Below, in pieces: positions 45,010-55,996 of a stretch of DNA of 64,000 bases (positions within the stretch are counted from its first letter, which is position 1; the number at the start of each line of letters is the position of its first letter). A model generated the notes under the pieces. The model worked only from the letters and a program-made list of their open reading frames with translations, was not told the DNA's origin and searched no databases. Source of the DNA: Candidatus Lightella neohaematopini (GTDB lineage Bacteria; Pseudomonadota; Gammaproteobacteria; Enterobacterales; Enterobacteriaceae); contig JAOBJO010000001.1 in NCBI GenBank assembly GCA_025728535.1, positions 124,001-188,000 on the forward strand, in the 5' to 3' direction. The position numbers were made by a program, and so were the translations under genes.

Positions 45010-47001
45010 ATGATAAGTAGAAAAGTTTTAGCAAATGCTATTCGTATATTAAGTATTGATGCTATACAAAATGCTAATTCTGGTCATCCAGGAACACCTT
45101 TAGGTATGGCTGATATTGCTGAAGTACTTTGGCGGGATTATTTAAATCATAATCCATTAAATCCGTTTTGGTTTAATAGGGATAGATTTGTTTTATCTAA
45201 CGGTCATAGTTCTATGCTATTATACTCAATATTACATCTAACCGGGTATGATATTTCAATAGATGATTTAAAAAATTTTCGTCAATTATATTCTAATACT
45301 CCTGGCCATCCGGAACGGGGAATAGGTATTGAAGTAACTACAGGGCCATTAGGTCAAGGATTTGCAAATGCAGTTGGTTTAGCTATCGCTGAAAAAATAT
45401 TATCGATAAATTTTAATAAGCCAAATTATAATATTATAGATCACTATACATATGTTTTAGTTGGTGATGGATGTATGATGGAAGGTATATCACATGAAGT
45501 TGGATCTTTAGCTGGATTAATGAAATTAGGTAAATTAATTGTGTTATACGATAGTAATGATATATCAATAGATGGTAACGTTAAAAATTGGTTTATTGAT
45601 GATACAGCATTAAGATTTAAATCTTATCATTGGCATGTTTTAGATAATATAAATGGTCATAATAGTAAAGAAATTAGCAAAGCTATAAGTATTGCCAGAA
45701 ATGTTACTGATAAACCATCATTAATTATTTGTAAAACTATTATTGCATTCGGCTCACCTAATAAAAGTGGTAAATCTATTTCTCATGGTTCTCCATTAGG
45801 AGAAGAAGAAAATATTGAGGTAAGAAAATCATTAAATTGGCGTAATATGTCATTATTTAAGATTTCGAAAAAAATTTATAGTTTATGGAATGCTCGTAAT
45901 ATAGGGAGGCAAAAAGAATTAGATTGGAATAATAAACTAACTCAATATACTAAATATTATCCTCATTTAGCAAAAGAATTAAAAAGACGAATACAAAATG
46001 ATTTACCTAAAAATTGGATTGATATTAATAATAATTTAGTTAAAAAATTTTTGAAAAATCATGATGCCTCTTCCACTAGACAAATATCTCAAAAAGTACT
46101 AAATCATATTGGAGTTTATTTACCAGAATTAATTGGTGGATCTGCTGATTTATCAGTTAGTAACTGTGTTTTATGGAATAAGTCTAAATCTATTAATAAA
46201 AATATTTTTGGTAACTACATTAATTATGGTGTACGTGAATTTGGTATGACAGCTATTGCTAATGGCATATCTTGTCACGGTGGATTATTACCATATACTG
46301 CTACATTTTTAGTATTTTCTGATTACGCAAAAAATGCTATACGTATGGCAGCTCTAATGAAAATACGTCATATTATGATATATACTCATGATTCTATAGG
46401 TGTAGGAGAAGATGGTCCTACACATCAACCAATAGAACAACTATCAAGTTTACGTATTATACCTAATTTAATAGTTTGGAGACCATGTAATTATATAGAA
46501 ACATTATTTTCTTGGAAGTTTGCTATTGAGTATAAAGGACCTACTGTTTTAATTTTGTCAAAGCAAACATTAAAACAAAAATATGATATATCAAATGTTA
46601 ATCTTTCGAATATTACTAAAGGGGGTTACATAATAAGGGATTGTATTAATAGGTTACCTGAATTAATAATTATTGCTACTGGATCAGAAGTTATATTAGC
46701 TATTGAAGCTTACTATTTACTAAGTAAAGAAAATTATAATGTTCGCGTGGTATCATTACCATCAACTAATATTTTTGATCTGCAAGATGATAATTATAAA
46801 AGTTATATATTACCTAATTTAGTAAGTAAACGTATTGCTATAGAATCTGGTATTAGTGATTTTTGGTATAAATATGTTGGTATTAATGGAACTATTATAG
46901 GAATTAATAAGTTTGGTAAGTCAGCAAAAAAGGAAGACCTATTTAATTTATTTAAATTTAATGTTGAAAATATTGTTAATCAAGCAAAAAAACTACTATA
47001 A
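45010..47001 (+). CDS. tkt: Transketolase
   Basis: Transketolase transfers two-carbon units between sugar phosphates with thiamine diphosphate, yielding ribose 5-P and erythrose 4-P for nucleotides and aromatic compounds. The 663-aa length matches E. coli TktA. Blocks: ANSGHPGTPLGMADIAEVLWRD (start), TTGPLGQGFANAVG, the ThDP motif GDGCMMEGISHE, EFGMTAIANGI and GEDGPTHQPIEQ. One small oddity: the NGHGSM motif reads NGHSSM, and LSRQ reads LSKQ near the phosphate site. It follows tal. Confidence 0.97.
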   Translation: MISRKVLANAIRILSIDAIQNANSGHPGTPLGMADIAEVLWRDYLNHNPLNPFWFNRDRFVLSNGHSSMLLYSILHLTGYDISIDDLKNFRQLYSNTPGHPERGIGIEVTTGPLGQGFANAVGLAIAEKILSINFNKPNYNIIDHYTYVLVGDGCMMEGISHEVGSLAGLMKLGKLIVLYDSNDISIDGNVKNWFIDDTALRFKSYHWHVLDNINGHNSKEISKAISIARNVTDKPSLIICKTIIAFGSPNKSGKSISHGSPLGEEENIEVRKSLNWRNMSLFKISKKIYSLWNARNIGRQKELDWNNKLTQYTKYYPHLAKELKRRIQNDLPKNWIDINNNLVKKFLKNHDASSTRQISQKVLNHIGVYLPELIGGSADLSVSNCVLWNKSKSINKNIFGNYINYGVREFGMTAIANGISCHGGLLPYTATFLVFSDYAKNAIRMAALMKIRHIMIYTHDSIGVGEDGPTHQPIEQLSSLRIIPNLIVWRPCNYIETLFSWKFAIEYKGPTVLILSKQTLKQKYDISNVNLSNITKGGYIIRDCINRLPELIIIATGSEVILAIEAYYLLSKENYNVRVVSLPSTNIFDLQDDNYKSYILPNLVSKRIAIESGISDFWYKYVGINGTIIGINKFGKSAKKEDLFNLFKFNVENIVNQAKKLL

Positions 47002-47027
47002 ATATCTATTTTTTTAAATTATGTTTA

Positions 47028-48179
47028 ATGAATAATATTAGTATACTAAACTCAGTATTATTATTAACTAAGAAGCTAATTAGAATAAAATCTATTAGTC
47101 CAATTGATAATGGCTGTCAAGATATTCTAATAGATAGATTAAATAAATTAGGATTTGTAATTCAGTTAGTTCCTAGTAAGAGTGCTAGTAATTTTATTGC
47201 TCGGCATGGTATTAAAGAACCAACTTTAGCATTTTTGGGTCATACTGATATAGTTGGTCCAGGAAATATTTGTAATTGGTATTTTAATCCTTTTAATCCT
47301 ACTATATACAATGGAATGTTATATGGTAGAGGATCTGTAGATATGAAAGGTTCATTGTCAGCTATGATAATAGCAACAGAATACTTTTTAAAGTATCATC
47401 CACGTCATTTTGGTACTTTATTATTTTTAGTAACTTCTGATGAAGAAGCAAATGCTACTGATGGGACTATTAAAATAGTTAATAAATTAACTAGTATAAA
47501 ACAAAAAATAAATTATTGCATTATTGGTGAGCCTTCTAGTATATATAAATTAGGCGATAATATAAAGAATGGTCGTAGAGGATCATTAAGTTGTAATTTA
47601 ACTATTTATAGTAGACAAAAACATGTTGCTTATTCTAGTATTTTAGATAATCCAATTTATCAAGTAATGAATATAATTAATCAAATATCAGAAATTATAA
47701 AAAATTTAAATTTATCAAGTGTAATGATACCACCAACTACTTTTCAAGTTATCAATATTATTACTGACAACAGTTACATTAATACTACTCCAAAGAAAAT
47801 AACAATACAACTTAATTTTCGCTTTAATTATAAACTTAAAATATCTTTTATTAAGAAAAAAATTGAATTTTTAATTAATAAATATAATTTACATTATCAA
47901 ATTAATTGGATATTATCCAGTAATGCTTTTATTAGTTATACTGGTGAATTATTAAATATAGTTAAGGATGCAATAAATTTTTATCAGGGTATTAATCCTA
48001 GTATTAATAATAATGGTGGTACTTCTGATGGAAGATTTATTAATGAATTAGGCGCCCAAATAATTGAATTGGGACTAGTAAATAAAACTATCCATCAAGA
48101 AAATGAATGTGTAAGTATTACTGATTTACAACAGTTAGTAAAAATATATTATCGTATTATGAAAAACATACTCACTTAA
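47028..48179 (+). CDS. dapE: Succinyl-diaminopimelate desuccinylase DapE
   Basis: DapE releases succinate from N-succinyl-LL-DAP in the lysine/meso-DAP pathway. The 383-aa protein (E. coli 375) has the two-metal ligands in context: His in FLGHTDIV, Asp in GRGSVDMKGS, the catalytic Glu pair in TSDEEANATDG, Glu in IIGEPSS, and His in KTIHQENE. GGTSDGRFI is intact. It supplies meso-DAP for peptidoglycan and possibly lysine for the host. It is convergent with pmbA (8-nt gap). Confidence 0.97.
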   Translation: MNNISILNSVLLLTKKLIRIKSISPIDNGCQDILIDRLNKLGFVIQLVPSKSASNFIARHGIKEPTLAFLGHTDIVGPGNICNWYFNPFNPTIYNGMLYGRGSVDMKGSLSAMIIATEYFLKYHPRHFGTLLFLVTSDEEANATDGTIKIVNKLTSIKQKINYCIIGEPSSIYKLGDNIKNGRRGSLSCNLTIYSRQKHVAYSSILDNPIYQVMNIINQISEIIKNLNLSSVMIPPTTFQVINIITDNSYINTTPKKITIQLNFRFNYKLKISFIKKKIEFLINKYNLHYQINWILSSNAFISYTGELLNIVKDAINFYQGINPSINNNGGTSDGRFINELGAQIIELGLVNKTIHQENECVSITDLQQLVKIYYRIMKNILT

Positions 48180-48187
48180 CAATAAAA

Positions 48188-49531
48188 CTATAATCCGGCC
48201 ACGTTCATATTACTAATTAGTATTGACCCGCATTTAATATTACTGCGTAATTCAATATCATTACTAATACTACTAATATTACTAAACATATCAATTAAAT
48301 TACTAGCAATGGTTATTCCGCTTATTGGATAAGAAATATGACCATTTTTTATTAAAAATCCAAATATTCCTTTTGAATAATTACCATTAGTAATATTGAC
48401 TTCATGTCCCATTAATTCTGTTACTAGTATACCATTATACATTAATTTTAATAAATCATTAAAACTAATATTATTATTTGTTACATACCAATTATAAATT
48501 CCTCCAGCATGTCCATTATTGTTAATATTTAATTTCCTGGATGAGTAACTATCTAATAGCCAAGTATTTAATATTCCATTTTCTATAATATAAATATCGT
48601 TAGTTTTTACTCCTTCACGATCAAATGGAGATGATCCTAATTCATACGGTATATTAGGTTGCTCAATAATATTAAACCAACTAGGAAATATAATTTTTTT
48701 AAGTTTTTTTATTAAAAAGGTAGATTTTTTATATACATTGTATCCATTAATAGCTTTTGCTAAATAATAAAATAGTTCAGTAGCTACTTCTGATAAAAAT
48801 ATAACTGGATACTTTTTAGTTTGTATTAAACTAGAATTAAGTCTTTGTATAGCACGATGTGCTGCTTTTTTCCCAACTGTATTATATGATTCTAACTTAT
48901 TAAAATCAGAATTTATAGTGTAATAATAATCTCGTTCCATGCTATTATTATTTCTTGCAACTACCTGACAATACATTTGATAACAACTATTAGTATAACT
49001 TTGTAACATACCATGACTATTACCAAATGTACGTACAGTATAATAATAACTAAAATATCCATAAGTATTACTAATTAATTTAGTATTATAAAGTTTAGCT
49101 GATTGTTCAGTTAAATTTATTATTTCTATACATTTATTAGATGTTAATTCGTATGGATTAAATAAATTTAAATCTGGTATTTTACCAATAGCTAATTGTT
49201 TTAAATCTGCTAGACCATGAGCATTATCATAAGATAAATATTTTGTTATAGTAATCAAATTATGAACTATTTTAATTAATTTGTTTAAATTGGTACTACT
49301 TGATGAAGTACTACTCTTTTTATTTTTAAAAAAAATATCAATAATAACATTATTACTATGATGAGATGTAATATATTCTATTTTATTATTATATGTACTA
49401 AATGTACTACCAATAGTAGTAATAAAGTTAATTGCTGCGGTAGCAGAATAGTTACTAACTAACGTTAGTAATTCGCTAATAATTTTTTTTGCATAATAAA
49501 TGCTTTCTTTTATTTCTAATACATTATTCAT
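48188..49531 (-). CDS. pmbA: PmbA/TldE metalloprotease partner
   Basis: PmbA (TldE) forms a heterodimer with TldD that degrades unfolded peptides; in E. coli it also matures microcin B17 and degrades the antitoxin CcdA. The 447-aa length fits E. coli (450). Blocks include GNSHGMLQSYTNSCYQM, ERDYYYT, GKKAAHRAIQRLN, GSSPFDREGVKTND, and AGGIYNWYVTNN with VTELMGHEVN. PmbA lacks the HExxxH site, which is on TldD, encoded at 57.7 kb. No substrate peptide is evident nearby. Confidence 0.94.
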   Translation of the reverse strand: MNNVLEIKESIYYAKKIISELLTLVSNYSATAAINFITTIGSTFSTYNNKIEYITSHHSNNVIIDIFFKNKKSSTSSSSTNLNKLIKIVHNLITITKYLSYDNAHGLADLKQLAIGKIPDLNLFNPYELTSNKCIEIINLTEQSAKLYNTKLISNTYGYFSYYYTVRTFGNSHGMLQSYTNSCYQMYCQVVARNNNSMERDYYYTINSDFNKLESYNTVGKKAAHRAIQRLNSSLIQTKKYPVIFLSEVATELFYYLAKAINGYNVYKKSTFLIKKLKKIIFPSWFNIIEQPNIPYELGSSPFDREGVKTNDIYIIENGILNTWLLDSYSSRKLNINNNGHAGGIYNWYVTNNNISFNDLLKLMYNGILVTELMGHEVNITNGNYSKGIFGFLIKNGHISYPISGITIASNLIDMFSNISSISNDIELRSNIKCGSILISNMNVAGL

Positions 49532-49682
49532 ATACTAAATTTATTAATTATACCTAAGTATGTATAATAACTTAACTATATATTAAAATGTTAATTTAAT
49601 AAATATACTTACTAATTTATAATTAGTTAAATATTTTTAATAAATTAATTTTACATAATTATATTTATTAATATATATATTA

Positions 49683-50339
49683 TCAAATATATATTGGTAA
49701 AATTTTATTTAATTCAAATAATTTATTTGTATTAAGTTTATTTACTACTAGCGTACACATATCTAATATATTACAATTATTATTACTTATTATAGTGAAT
49801 TTATTATTTAAGTAAATTTTTATTTCTGGATTTAATAACCAAATATCACCGGTTAATATCCAATTATTTGATAAAGTGTTACAAAAAGTTGTAATATCCT
49901 TAACATTTAACAAAATAATTTTATTTTTTAAATACCATTTATTATTAACTTTTTGATATTTAGCAACATATGATTTATTGTTGTATGCATAGTTAATAAC
50001 TAGTATTTTATTTGCTTTAGTACAACGCCATGCTCCTTCAGCTAATACAATAAGATTTGATATATTAATTAATGTTATATTACTATTTAATGATAATCCT
50101 TGAGCTATACTATTGATTATTCTAACTTTAGTAAAACTACCAGGACCATTATTAAATGCTAATACATTTAATTTTTTTAATGAAATATTAGAATTATAAA
50201 GTACACGATCAATTGTTGTTAATAAATAATTAATATAATCATTATTGTTTACTGTTACACCACATAACGTTACACTATATTTGTGTATTAGTGCTATTGA
50301 ATAATCAATTGTTGCATTATTAATAATTAGTATATTCAT
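49683..50339 (-). CDS. tsaB: tRNA threonylcarbamoyladenosine protein TsaB
   Basis: TsaB is the inactive ASKHA-fold partner of TsaD in making t6A37 on ANN-decoding tRNAs. The 218-aa protein (E. coli 231) has the GPGSFTKVRI block and EGAWRCTKANKILV, both typical of TsaB, while the N-terminal IDTATEAC motif is eroded to INNATIDY. The C-terminus ends PIYI at a TGA directly followed by TAA, cutting off the family's RNNVAWK tail. One of only two genes here with a TGA stop. It is divergent from pabB. Confidence 0.88.
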   Translation of the reverse strand: MNILIINNATIDYSIALIHKYSVTLCGVTVNNNDYINYLLTTIDRVLYNSNISLKKLNVLAFNNGPGSFTKVRIINSIAQGLSLNSNITLINISNLIVLAEGAWRCTKANKILVINYAYNNKSYVAKYQKVNNKWYLKNKIILLNVKDITTFCNTLSNNWILTGDIWLLNPEIKIYLNNKFTIISNNNCNILDMCTLVVNKLNTNKLFELNKILPIYI

Positions 50340-50408
50340 AATAAAAAAATAATATATTATATTAATTTTAGTTGTAATTTTATTATAAATTTAATATTAT
50401 TAATCTAT

Positions 50409-51779
50409 ATGTCATTAAATTTAATATCTTTACCATATAAAGAAGATTTTTTATTATCTTTGTTATTTAAATTATATAATAAACCATGGACAATGTTATT
50501 ACATTCTGGTTTAAGTAATAATCAAAATAGTTATTACGACATTTTTGTAACTGATCCAATAGTTAAATTAGTTACGTATGGAAAAATAACTAAAATACAA
50601 TATAACAATAGTATCATATTTAGTAATAATAATCCTTTTTTATTAGTTAATAATTATTTAGATAAATTAAAAGTTGAAACTAATTTTAATAGTGAGATAC
50701 CATTTCATGGTGGAGCTGTTGGTATTTTTGGCTATGATTTAGTGCGTAATATAGAAAATATACCAGAAATTTCTAAAAAAGATATATATATCCCTGATAT
50801 GATAGTTGGTATTTATAATTGGGCTATAATAACTAATCACAAAAATAAAACTAGTACTTTAGTTGGTTATAGTAATTTAAGTAAGATATTAAATAATATT
50901 AAAACACTAATGAAAAGTAATCGTAGTGAAGATAATACTAGTTTCTTAGTGAAATCATGGAAATCTAACATGACTTTATCTAAATATAATAATAAATTTA
51001 ATTATATTAAACAATGTTTGTATTCTGGTGAATGCTATCAAGTATGCTTAGCACAACGTTTTAGTACTTCATACTATGGAAATGAAGTAATTGCTTTTAA
51101 TAACTTATTAAATTATAATCAAGCTCCGTTTTCAGCATTTATAAAATTTGATAATTGTTCTATTATTAGTTTATCTCCAGAAAGATTTATAAAAGTAAAT
51201 AATAAAAATATTATTTCTAGTCCAATTAAAGGTACTATAAAAAAATTAAGTAATATTAGTGATGATAATATACAAATTAATAAATTACTTAATTCCGCTA
51301 AAGATAAAGCTGAAAATATTATGATTGTTGACTTAATACGTAGTGATATTAGTAAATTATCTATACCTGGTAGTGTTTATGTATCATCGTTTCTAAAATT
51401 GGAAACTTATAAATCTGTACATCATATAGTTAGTACTATTAATGCTAAATTAATGAAACAGCATAATAATCTTGAATTACTAAATTCATGTTTTCCTGGT
51501 GGTTCAGTTACTGGCACCCCAAAAACTAAAGCTATAAATATAATAGAAAGTTTAGAGCCTAATAGACGTAGTTTATGGTGTGGTAGTATTGGTTATATTA
51601 GTTATTGTGGTAATATGGATACTAATATTAGTATTAGAACTATAATTATGAGCAATAATAAAATTTATTGTTACGTTGGTTCTGGTATTGTATTAGATAG
51701 CGATATGAGATCTGAGTTTGATGAAATGTTAGCAAAAGTTAATTCAATTATTCCTGTATTAAGTAAAAATAGTAATTAA
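50409..51779 (+). CDS. pabB: Aminodeoxychorismate synthase component I PabB
   Basis: PabB aminates chorismate to 4-amino-4-deoxychorismate, with ammonia from PabA, for p-aminobenzoate and folate. The 456-aa protein (E. coli 453) has the N-terminal HGGAVGIFGYDLVR block, GECYQVCLAQRFS, the PIKGTI motif with the pabB-type lysine, MIVDLIRSD and FPGGSVTGTPK. The PIKGT lysine distinguishes PabB from anthranilate synthase TrpE. The second-step enzyme PabC is at 36.9 kb; pabA is not in this window. Confidence 0.96.
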   Translation: MSLNLISLPYKEDFLLSLLFKLYNKPWTMLLHSGLSNNQNSYYDIFVTDPIVKLVTYGKITKIQYNNSIIFSNNNPFLLVNNYLDKLKVETNFNSEIPFHGGAVGIFGYDLVRNIENIPEISKKDIYIPDMIVGIYNWAIITNHKNKTSTLVGYSNLSKILNNIKTLMKSNRSEDNTSFLVKSWKSNMTLSKYNNKFNYIKQCLYSGECYQVCLAQRFSTSYYGNEVIAFNNLLNYNQAPFSAFIKFDNCSIISLSPERFIKVNNKNIISSPIKGTIKKLSNISDDNIQINKLLNSAKDKAENIMIVDLIRSDISKLSIPGSVYVSSFLKLETYKSVHHIVSTINAKLMKQHNNLELLNSCFPGGSVTGTPKTKAINIIESLEPNRRSLWCGSIGYISYCGNMDTNISIRTIIMSNNKIYCYVGSGIVLDSDMRSEFDEMLAKVNSIIPVLSKNSN

Positions 51780-51782
51780 AAA

Positions 51783-52424
51783 TTATCTAAAAAATTGACT
51801 AATTTTAGCTTTTAGAATATCTATTGCTATTCTATTTTTTCCTCCTTTAGGTACAATAATATCAGCATATTGCTTTGATGGTTCAATAAATTGAAAAAAC
51901 ATTGGTCTAACTGTTTTTTGATATTGATTTATTACTGAATCTATTGATCTACCACGTTCATTAACATCCCGTTTAATACGTCTTACTAAACAAATATCTA
52001 GCGGGGTATCTATAAAAATAGAAAAGTTCATTTCCCTTCTTAATTTTATATTAGTTAAGAGTAATATGCCTTCTAGAATTATAACTTTCTTTGGTGATAA
52101 ATATCTTGTAATTTGTGTTCTAGTATGTTCCGTATAACTATAAATAGGTACCTTAATTGGTAATCCAGATTTTAGTTTATATATGTGTTTTAGTAATAAA
52201 TTATGATCCATAGAACTTGGATGATCATAATTTGTTTTAGTTCTATCGATAATTTTAATATTACTTTGATCTTTATAATAACTATCTTCTGGTATAATAC
52301 CTATATTATGATCTCCAACCTGTTCTCGTAGTTCTTTATATAAAGTACTCGCAATAAGACTTTTTCCAGAAGCAGAAGCACCAGCAATACCAATTATAAT
52401 ACATTGGTTAAATTTATCGACCAT
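51783..52424 (-). CDS. udk: Uridine kinase
   Basis: Udk phosphorylates uridine and cytidine in pyrimidine salvage. The 213-aa length equals E. coli. Visible: the P-loop [33 protein letters not shown], the EGILLL block and [13 protein letters not shown]. Salvage implies the cell imports nucleosides, possibly from the host. It is convergent with pabB (3-nt gap) and divergent from metG, as in the E. coli udk-metG neighbourhood. Confidence 0.97.
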   Translation of the reverse strand: MVDKFNQCIIIGIAGASASGKSLIASTLYKELREQVGDHNIGIIPEDSYYKDQSNIKIIDRTKTNYDHPSSMDHNLLLKHIYKLKSGLPIKVPIYSYTEHTRTQITRYLSPKKVIILEGILLLTNIKLRREMNFSIFIDTPLDICLVRRIKRDVNERGRSIDSVINQYQKTVRPMFFQFIEPSKQYADIIVPKGGKNRIAIDILKAKISQFFR

Positions 52425-52583
52425 AAAATTAAATACAAAATATAAAATATTGTATTTTCATTATATTAAATTTAATATTAAAAATGAATTAATATATATT
52501 CTATATATACAATTTATTTATCTTTTGTGTATTAATTATAGTTTTTTAGTTATAGTATACATTTAAATAAGATTACTTAACTT

Positions 52584-54212
52584 ATGAAAAAAAAAATATT
52601 AGTTACATGTGCATTACCTTATGCTAATGGCCCAATCCATTTAGGTCATATATATGAACATATACAAGCTGATATATGGGTACGTTATCAAAAACTAATT
52701 GGTAATACAGTTTATTTTATTTGTGCTGATGATGCACACGGAACACCAATTTTATTACAGTCAAAAAAATTAGGTTTATCTATAGAAAATATGATTAATC
52801 AAATATATTTAGAGCATACTAGTGATTTATCCAGATTTAACATTAGTTATGATAATTATTATTCAACACATAGTATTGAAAATAAAAGATTATTAATTAA
52901 TATTTATATAAAACTAAAACGAAAAAAATTAATATATAGTGATACGATTGCTCAATTATATGATACCAAACATAATTTATTCTTACCAGATCGTTTTATT
53001 ATTGGTACTTGTCCTAAATGTTTTTCCTCTAATCAATACGGAGATTGTTGTGAAGTTTGTAGCACTACATATAATGCATTAGATCTAATAAATCCTAAGT
53101 CTGTATTATCTAGTACAACTCCAGAAATACGTATGTCCAAACATTTATTTTTTAATTTACCAATATTTAATAATATGTTATATCAATGGATTAATTCTGG
53201 TGTATTGGATAATTGTATATTAAATAAAGTAAAAGAATGGTTTAATGTTGGACTAAAACCATGGAATATTTCTAGAGATGCTCCATATTTTGGATTCTTA
53301 ATACCAAAAGAAGTAAATAAGTATTTTTATGTGTGGTTAGATGCTCCTATTGCTTATATAAGTACTTTTAAAAATTTTTGTAAAAAAAATAATAATGTAA
53401 ATTTTTATGAATTTTGGGATGAACATTCCAACACATACTTATACCATTTTATTGGTAAAGATATTATATATTTTCATAGTTTGTTTTGGCCTGCAATTCT
53501 TCATAGTATTAATTTTCGTAAACCTAACAAATTATTTGTTCATGGACATGTTAGTATTAATGGAAAAAAGTTATCTAAGTCTAAGAATAATTTTATTACA
53601 GCTAATTCATATTTATCTGTATTAGAAGCTGATTATTTACGTTATTATTATGCTAGTAAATTAACGTTAGGTATTAATGATATTAATTTTAATCTAGAAG
53701 AATTTGTACAAAAAATTAATCATGATATTATTAATAAAATAATTAATTTAGCAGCAAGAAGTTCTAGATTCATAATAGAAAAATTTAATGGATACTTATC
53801 AAAAAAAATATTTGACCAAACATTAAATAATATTTTCATTAATTCATCTAATGATATTCAAATTGCTTTTGAAAAATTAGACATTAGTTTGGTAATAAAA
53901 AAGATTATATATTTAGCTGATTTGGCTAATATTTTTATTAATAAAAATAAACCATGGTTACTAACAAAAAAAGACAATTATCATGATCTACATAATATTT
54001 GTTCCATGGGTATACATTTGTTTGCTATTATTATGGCTTATCTTAAACCTATCTTACCATCTTTAGTAGAAAAAACAGAATTATTTCTTAATACTAAGTT
54101 AGTATGGGTTAATCATATTACTTACTCTAAATTAATTACCAGTAAAATTAATTCATTTATCCATCTGGCAAAAAGAATAGAATTATCACAAGTAAAATTA
54201 ATTATGATATAA
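52584..54212 (+). CDS. metG: Methionyl-tRNA synthetase without the C-terminal domain
   Basis: MetRS charges initiator and elongator tRNA-Met. The 542-aa protein (E. coli 677) has the class I HLGH motif (PIHLGHIYEH), a zinc knuckle CPKC...CCEVC, the methionine-site stretch FYVWLDAPIAYI, the KMSKS loop as KKLSKSKNN, and the anticodon-binding helices with NKNKPWLL. It ends near E. coli residue 545-550, so the C-terminal tRNA-binding/dimerisation domain is absent. Monomeric truncated MetRS is active in the family, so function is expected. Confidence 0.97.
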   Translation: MKKKILVTCALPYANGPIHLGHIYEHIQADIWVRYQKLIGNTVYFICADDAHGTPILLQSKKLGLSIENMINQIYLEHTSDLSRFNISYDNYYSTHSIENKRLLINIYIKLKRKKLIYSDTIAQLYDTKHNLFLPDRFIIGTCPKCFSSNQYGDCCEVCSTTYNALDLINPKSVLSSTTPEIRMSKHLFFNLPIFNNMLYQWINSGVLDNCILNKVKEWFNVGLKPWNISRDAPYFGFLIPKEVNKYFYVWLDAPIAYISTFKNFCKKNNNVNFYEFWDEHSNTYLYHFIGKDIIYFHSLFWPAILHSINFRKPNKLFVHGHVSINGKKLSKSKNNFITANSYLSVLEADYLRYYYASKLTLGINDINFNLEEFVQKINHDIINKIINLAARSSRFIIEKFNGYLSKKIFDQTLNNIFINSSNDIQIAFEKLDISLVIKKIIYLADLANIFINKNKPWLLTKKDNYHDLHNICSMGIHLFAIIMAYLKPILPSLVEKTELFLNTKLVWVNHITYSKLITSKINSFIHLAKRIELSQVKLIMI

Positions 54213-54223
54213 ATTTAATTTAA

Positions 54224-55549
54224 TTATAAATATTTTATATTAAAAGTACCTTGTTGTTGAAAATAACTATTATGGATAATTGAGTTAATAAACTGAATAT
54301 TCGTATCTATTCCATCTATAATTAATTCACTTAAAGCATTTTTCATACGTAAAACAGCAATATCTCGATTTTTACCAAAACATATTAACTTACCAATCAT
54401 AGAATCGTAATATATAGGAACTTTATATCCAGCGTAGATATGTGATTCCCAACGAATACCTAATCCTCCAGGAGGATGAAAATAATTAATTGTACCAGCA
54501 CTAGGAATAAATTTATTAGAATCTTCTGCATTTATTCTACATTCAATAGCATGACCTAAAATATTAATTTCATGTTGTTTTATTGATAATGGTTGTCCAA
54601 ATGCAATCAATAATTGTTCTTTTACTATATCTATTCCAGTAATCATTTCAGTTACTGTATGCTCTACCTGAATTCTAGTATTCATTTCTATAAAATAGAA
54701 CATATCATCTTTATATAAAAATTCAAATGTACCTACTCCTCTATAATTAATTGCAGCACAAACTTCAATACATTTATTCTTAATATTATTTAATAAACTA
54801 TTATTGATATTAAATACTGGTGCTTCTTCTATAATTTTTTGATAACGTCGTTGTATTGAACAATCTCGTTCATATAAAGTAATCACATTACCGTAATTAT
54901 CAGCCATAATTTGTATTTCAATATGTCTAGGATTATCTAAATATTTTTCAATGTAAATTGAATCATGATTATTAATAATTTTTTCCTTTGTTTTTATACA
55001 GTTTAATGAAAATATTAAATCTTTATCATTATGTACAATATACATATTTTGACCACCACCACCATATGCTGATTTAATAATTAAAGGATAACCAATATTA
55101 TTAGCAATACTAATATTTTTTTTCATATCATCTAATGATAAATAACTAGATCCTAAAATACATTGTATTCCCATTTGTTTCATGGTATTTATAGCAAGAA
55201 TTTTATTACCCATTAATTTTATATTACTAGCTGTTGGACCAATAAAAATAAATCCTGATTTTTCTACCTGTTCAGCAAAATTAGCATTTTCTGATAAGAA
55301 ACCATAACCAGGATGAATAGCTGTAGATGCAGTAATTTCTGCAGCTGATATAATTGCTGGAATATTTAAATAACTATCTTTAGGGTCTGGAGATCCTATA
55401 CATATTGTTTCATCAGCTAGAAATACATGTTGTAAATTTTTATCTACAGTTGAATATATAGCTACAGTTTTAATATTTAGTTCTTTGCATGCTCTAAGAA
55501 TACGTAGAGCAATTTCTCCTCTATTAGCAATTATAACTTTATGTAACAT
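54224..55549 (-). CDS. accC: Biotin carboxylase AccC
   Basis: AccC carboxylates the biotin on AccB with ATP and bicarbonate, the first half of acetyl-CoA carboxylase. I chose the ATG at 55549, giving [17 protein letters not shown], which matches the family start; the TTG at 55561 would add four unrelated residues. ATP-grasp blocks: [46 protein letters not shown]. The overlap with accB is 11 nt, indicating coupled translation. It is convergent with metG. The biotin it needs is made by the bio genes in this window. Confidence 0.97.
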   Translation of the reverse strand: MLHKVIIANRGEIALRILRACKELNIKTVAIYSTVDKNLQHVFLADETICIGSPDPKDSYLNIPAIISAAEITASTAIHPGYGFLSENANFAEQVEKSGFIFIGPTASNIKLMGNKILAINTMKQMGIQCILGSSYLSLDDMKKNISIANNIGYPLIIKSAYGGGGQNMYIVHNDKDLIFSLNCIKTKEKIINNHDSIYIEKYLDNPRHIEIQIMADNYGNVITLYERDCSIQRRYQKIIEEAPVFNINNSLLNNIKNKCIEVCAAINYRGVGTFEFLYKDDMFYFIEMNTRIQVEHTVTEMITGIDIVKEQLLIAFGQPLSIKQHEINILGHAIECRINAEDSNKFIPSAGTINYFHPPGGLGIRWESHIYAGYKVPIYYDSMIGKLICFGKNRDIAVLRMKNALSELIIDGIDTNIQFINSIIHNSYFQQQGTFNIKYL

Positions 55550-55973
55550 ATGTATTTTCAATAATTATTAATGGTTCATTGAATTCTACTGGTTGTCCGT
55601 TATTTAATAAAATTTTTTTTATTATACCTGATTTTTCTGATTTAATTTGATTCATAACTTTCATTGCCTCAATAATACATAAGACATCACCTACGTTAAT
55701 TTTTTGTCCTATTTGAATAAATGGTTTTGCGTTTGGATAAGGTGTACAATAAAAAGTACCTACCATAGGTGATCTTATTATATTATTTTCATTTGTTTGT
55801 TCTTTTATTTTAAGATTTTTTTTACTATCTTTATACTGTTCAATTGATTTATTATTTATATTATAATTATTACGACTTAATCGAATTGTTTCTTGATTTT
55901 CTCTAATCTCTAATTCTAAAATACTAGAATTTTCAATTAAATCTATTAGTTTTTTTATTTTATTAATTTTCAT
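55539..55973 (-). CDS. accB: Biotin carboxyl carrier protein AccB
   Basis: AccB holds the biotin that shuttles carboxyl groups in acetyl-CoA carboxylase. The 144-aa protein (E. coli 156) has an N-terminal helical segment ([15 protein letters not shown]), a shortened non-proline linker, and the biotinyl domain with the attachment motif EAMKVMNQI at Lys105. [10 protein letters not shown] is typical. It is the only biotin acceptor visible in the window. Attachment requires BirA, not seen here. Order aroQ-accB-accC matches many enterobacteria. Confidence 0.97.
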   Translation of the reverse strand: MKINKIKKLIDLIENSSILELEIRENQETIRLSRNNYNINNKSIEQYKDSKKNLKIKEQTNENNIIRSPMVGTFYCTPYPNAKPFIQIGQKINVGDVLCIIEAMKVMNQIKSEKSGIIKKILLNNGQPVEFNEPLIIIENTYVT

Positions 55974-55996
55974 AATAATAATCCAGATTATAAATT

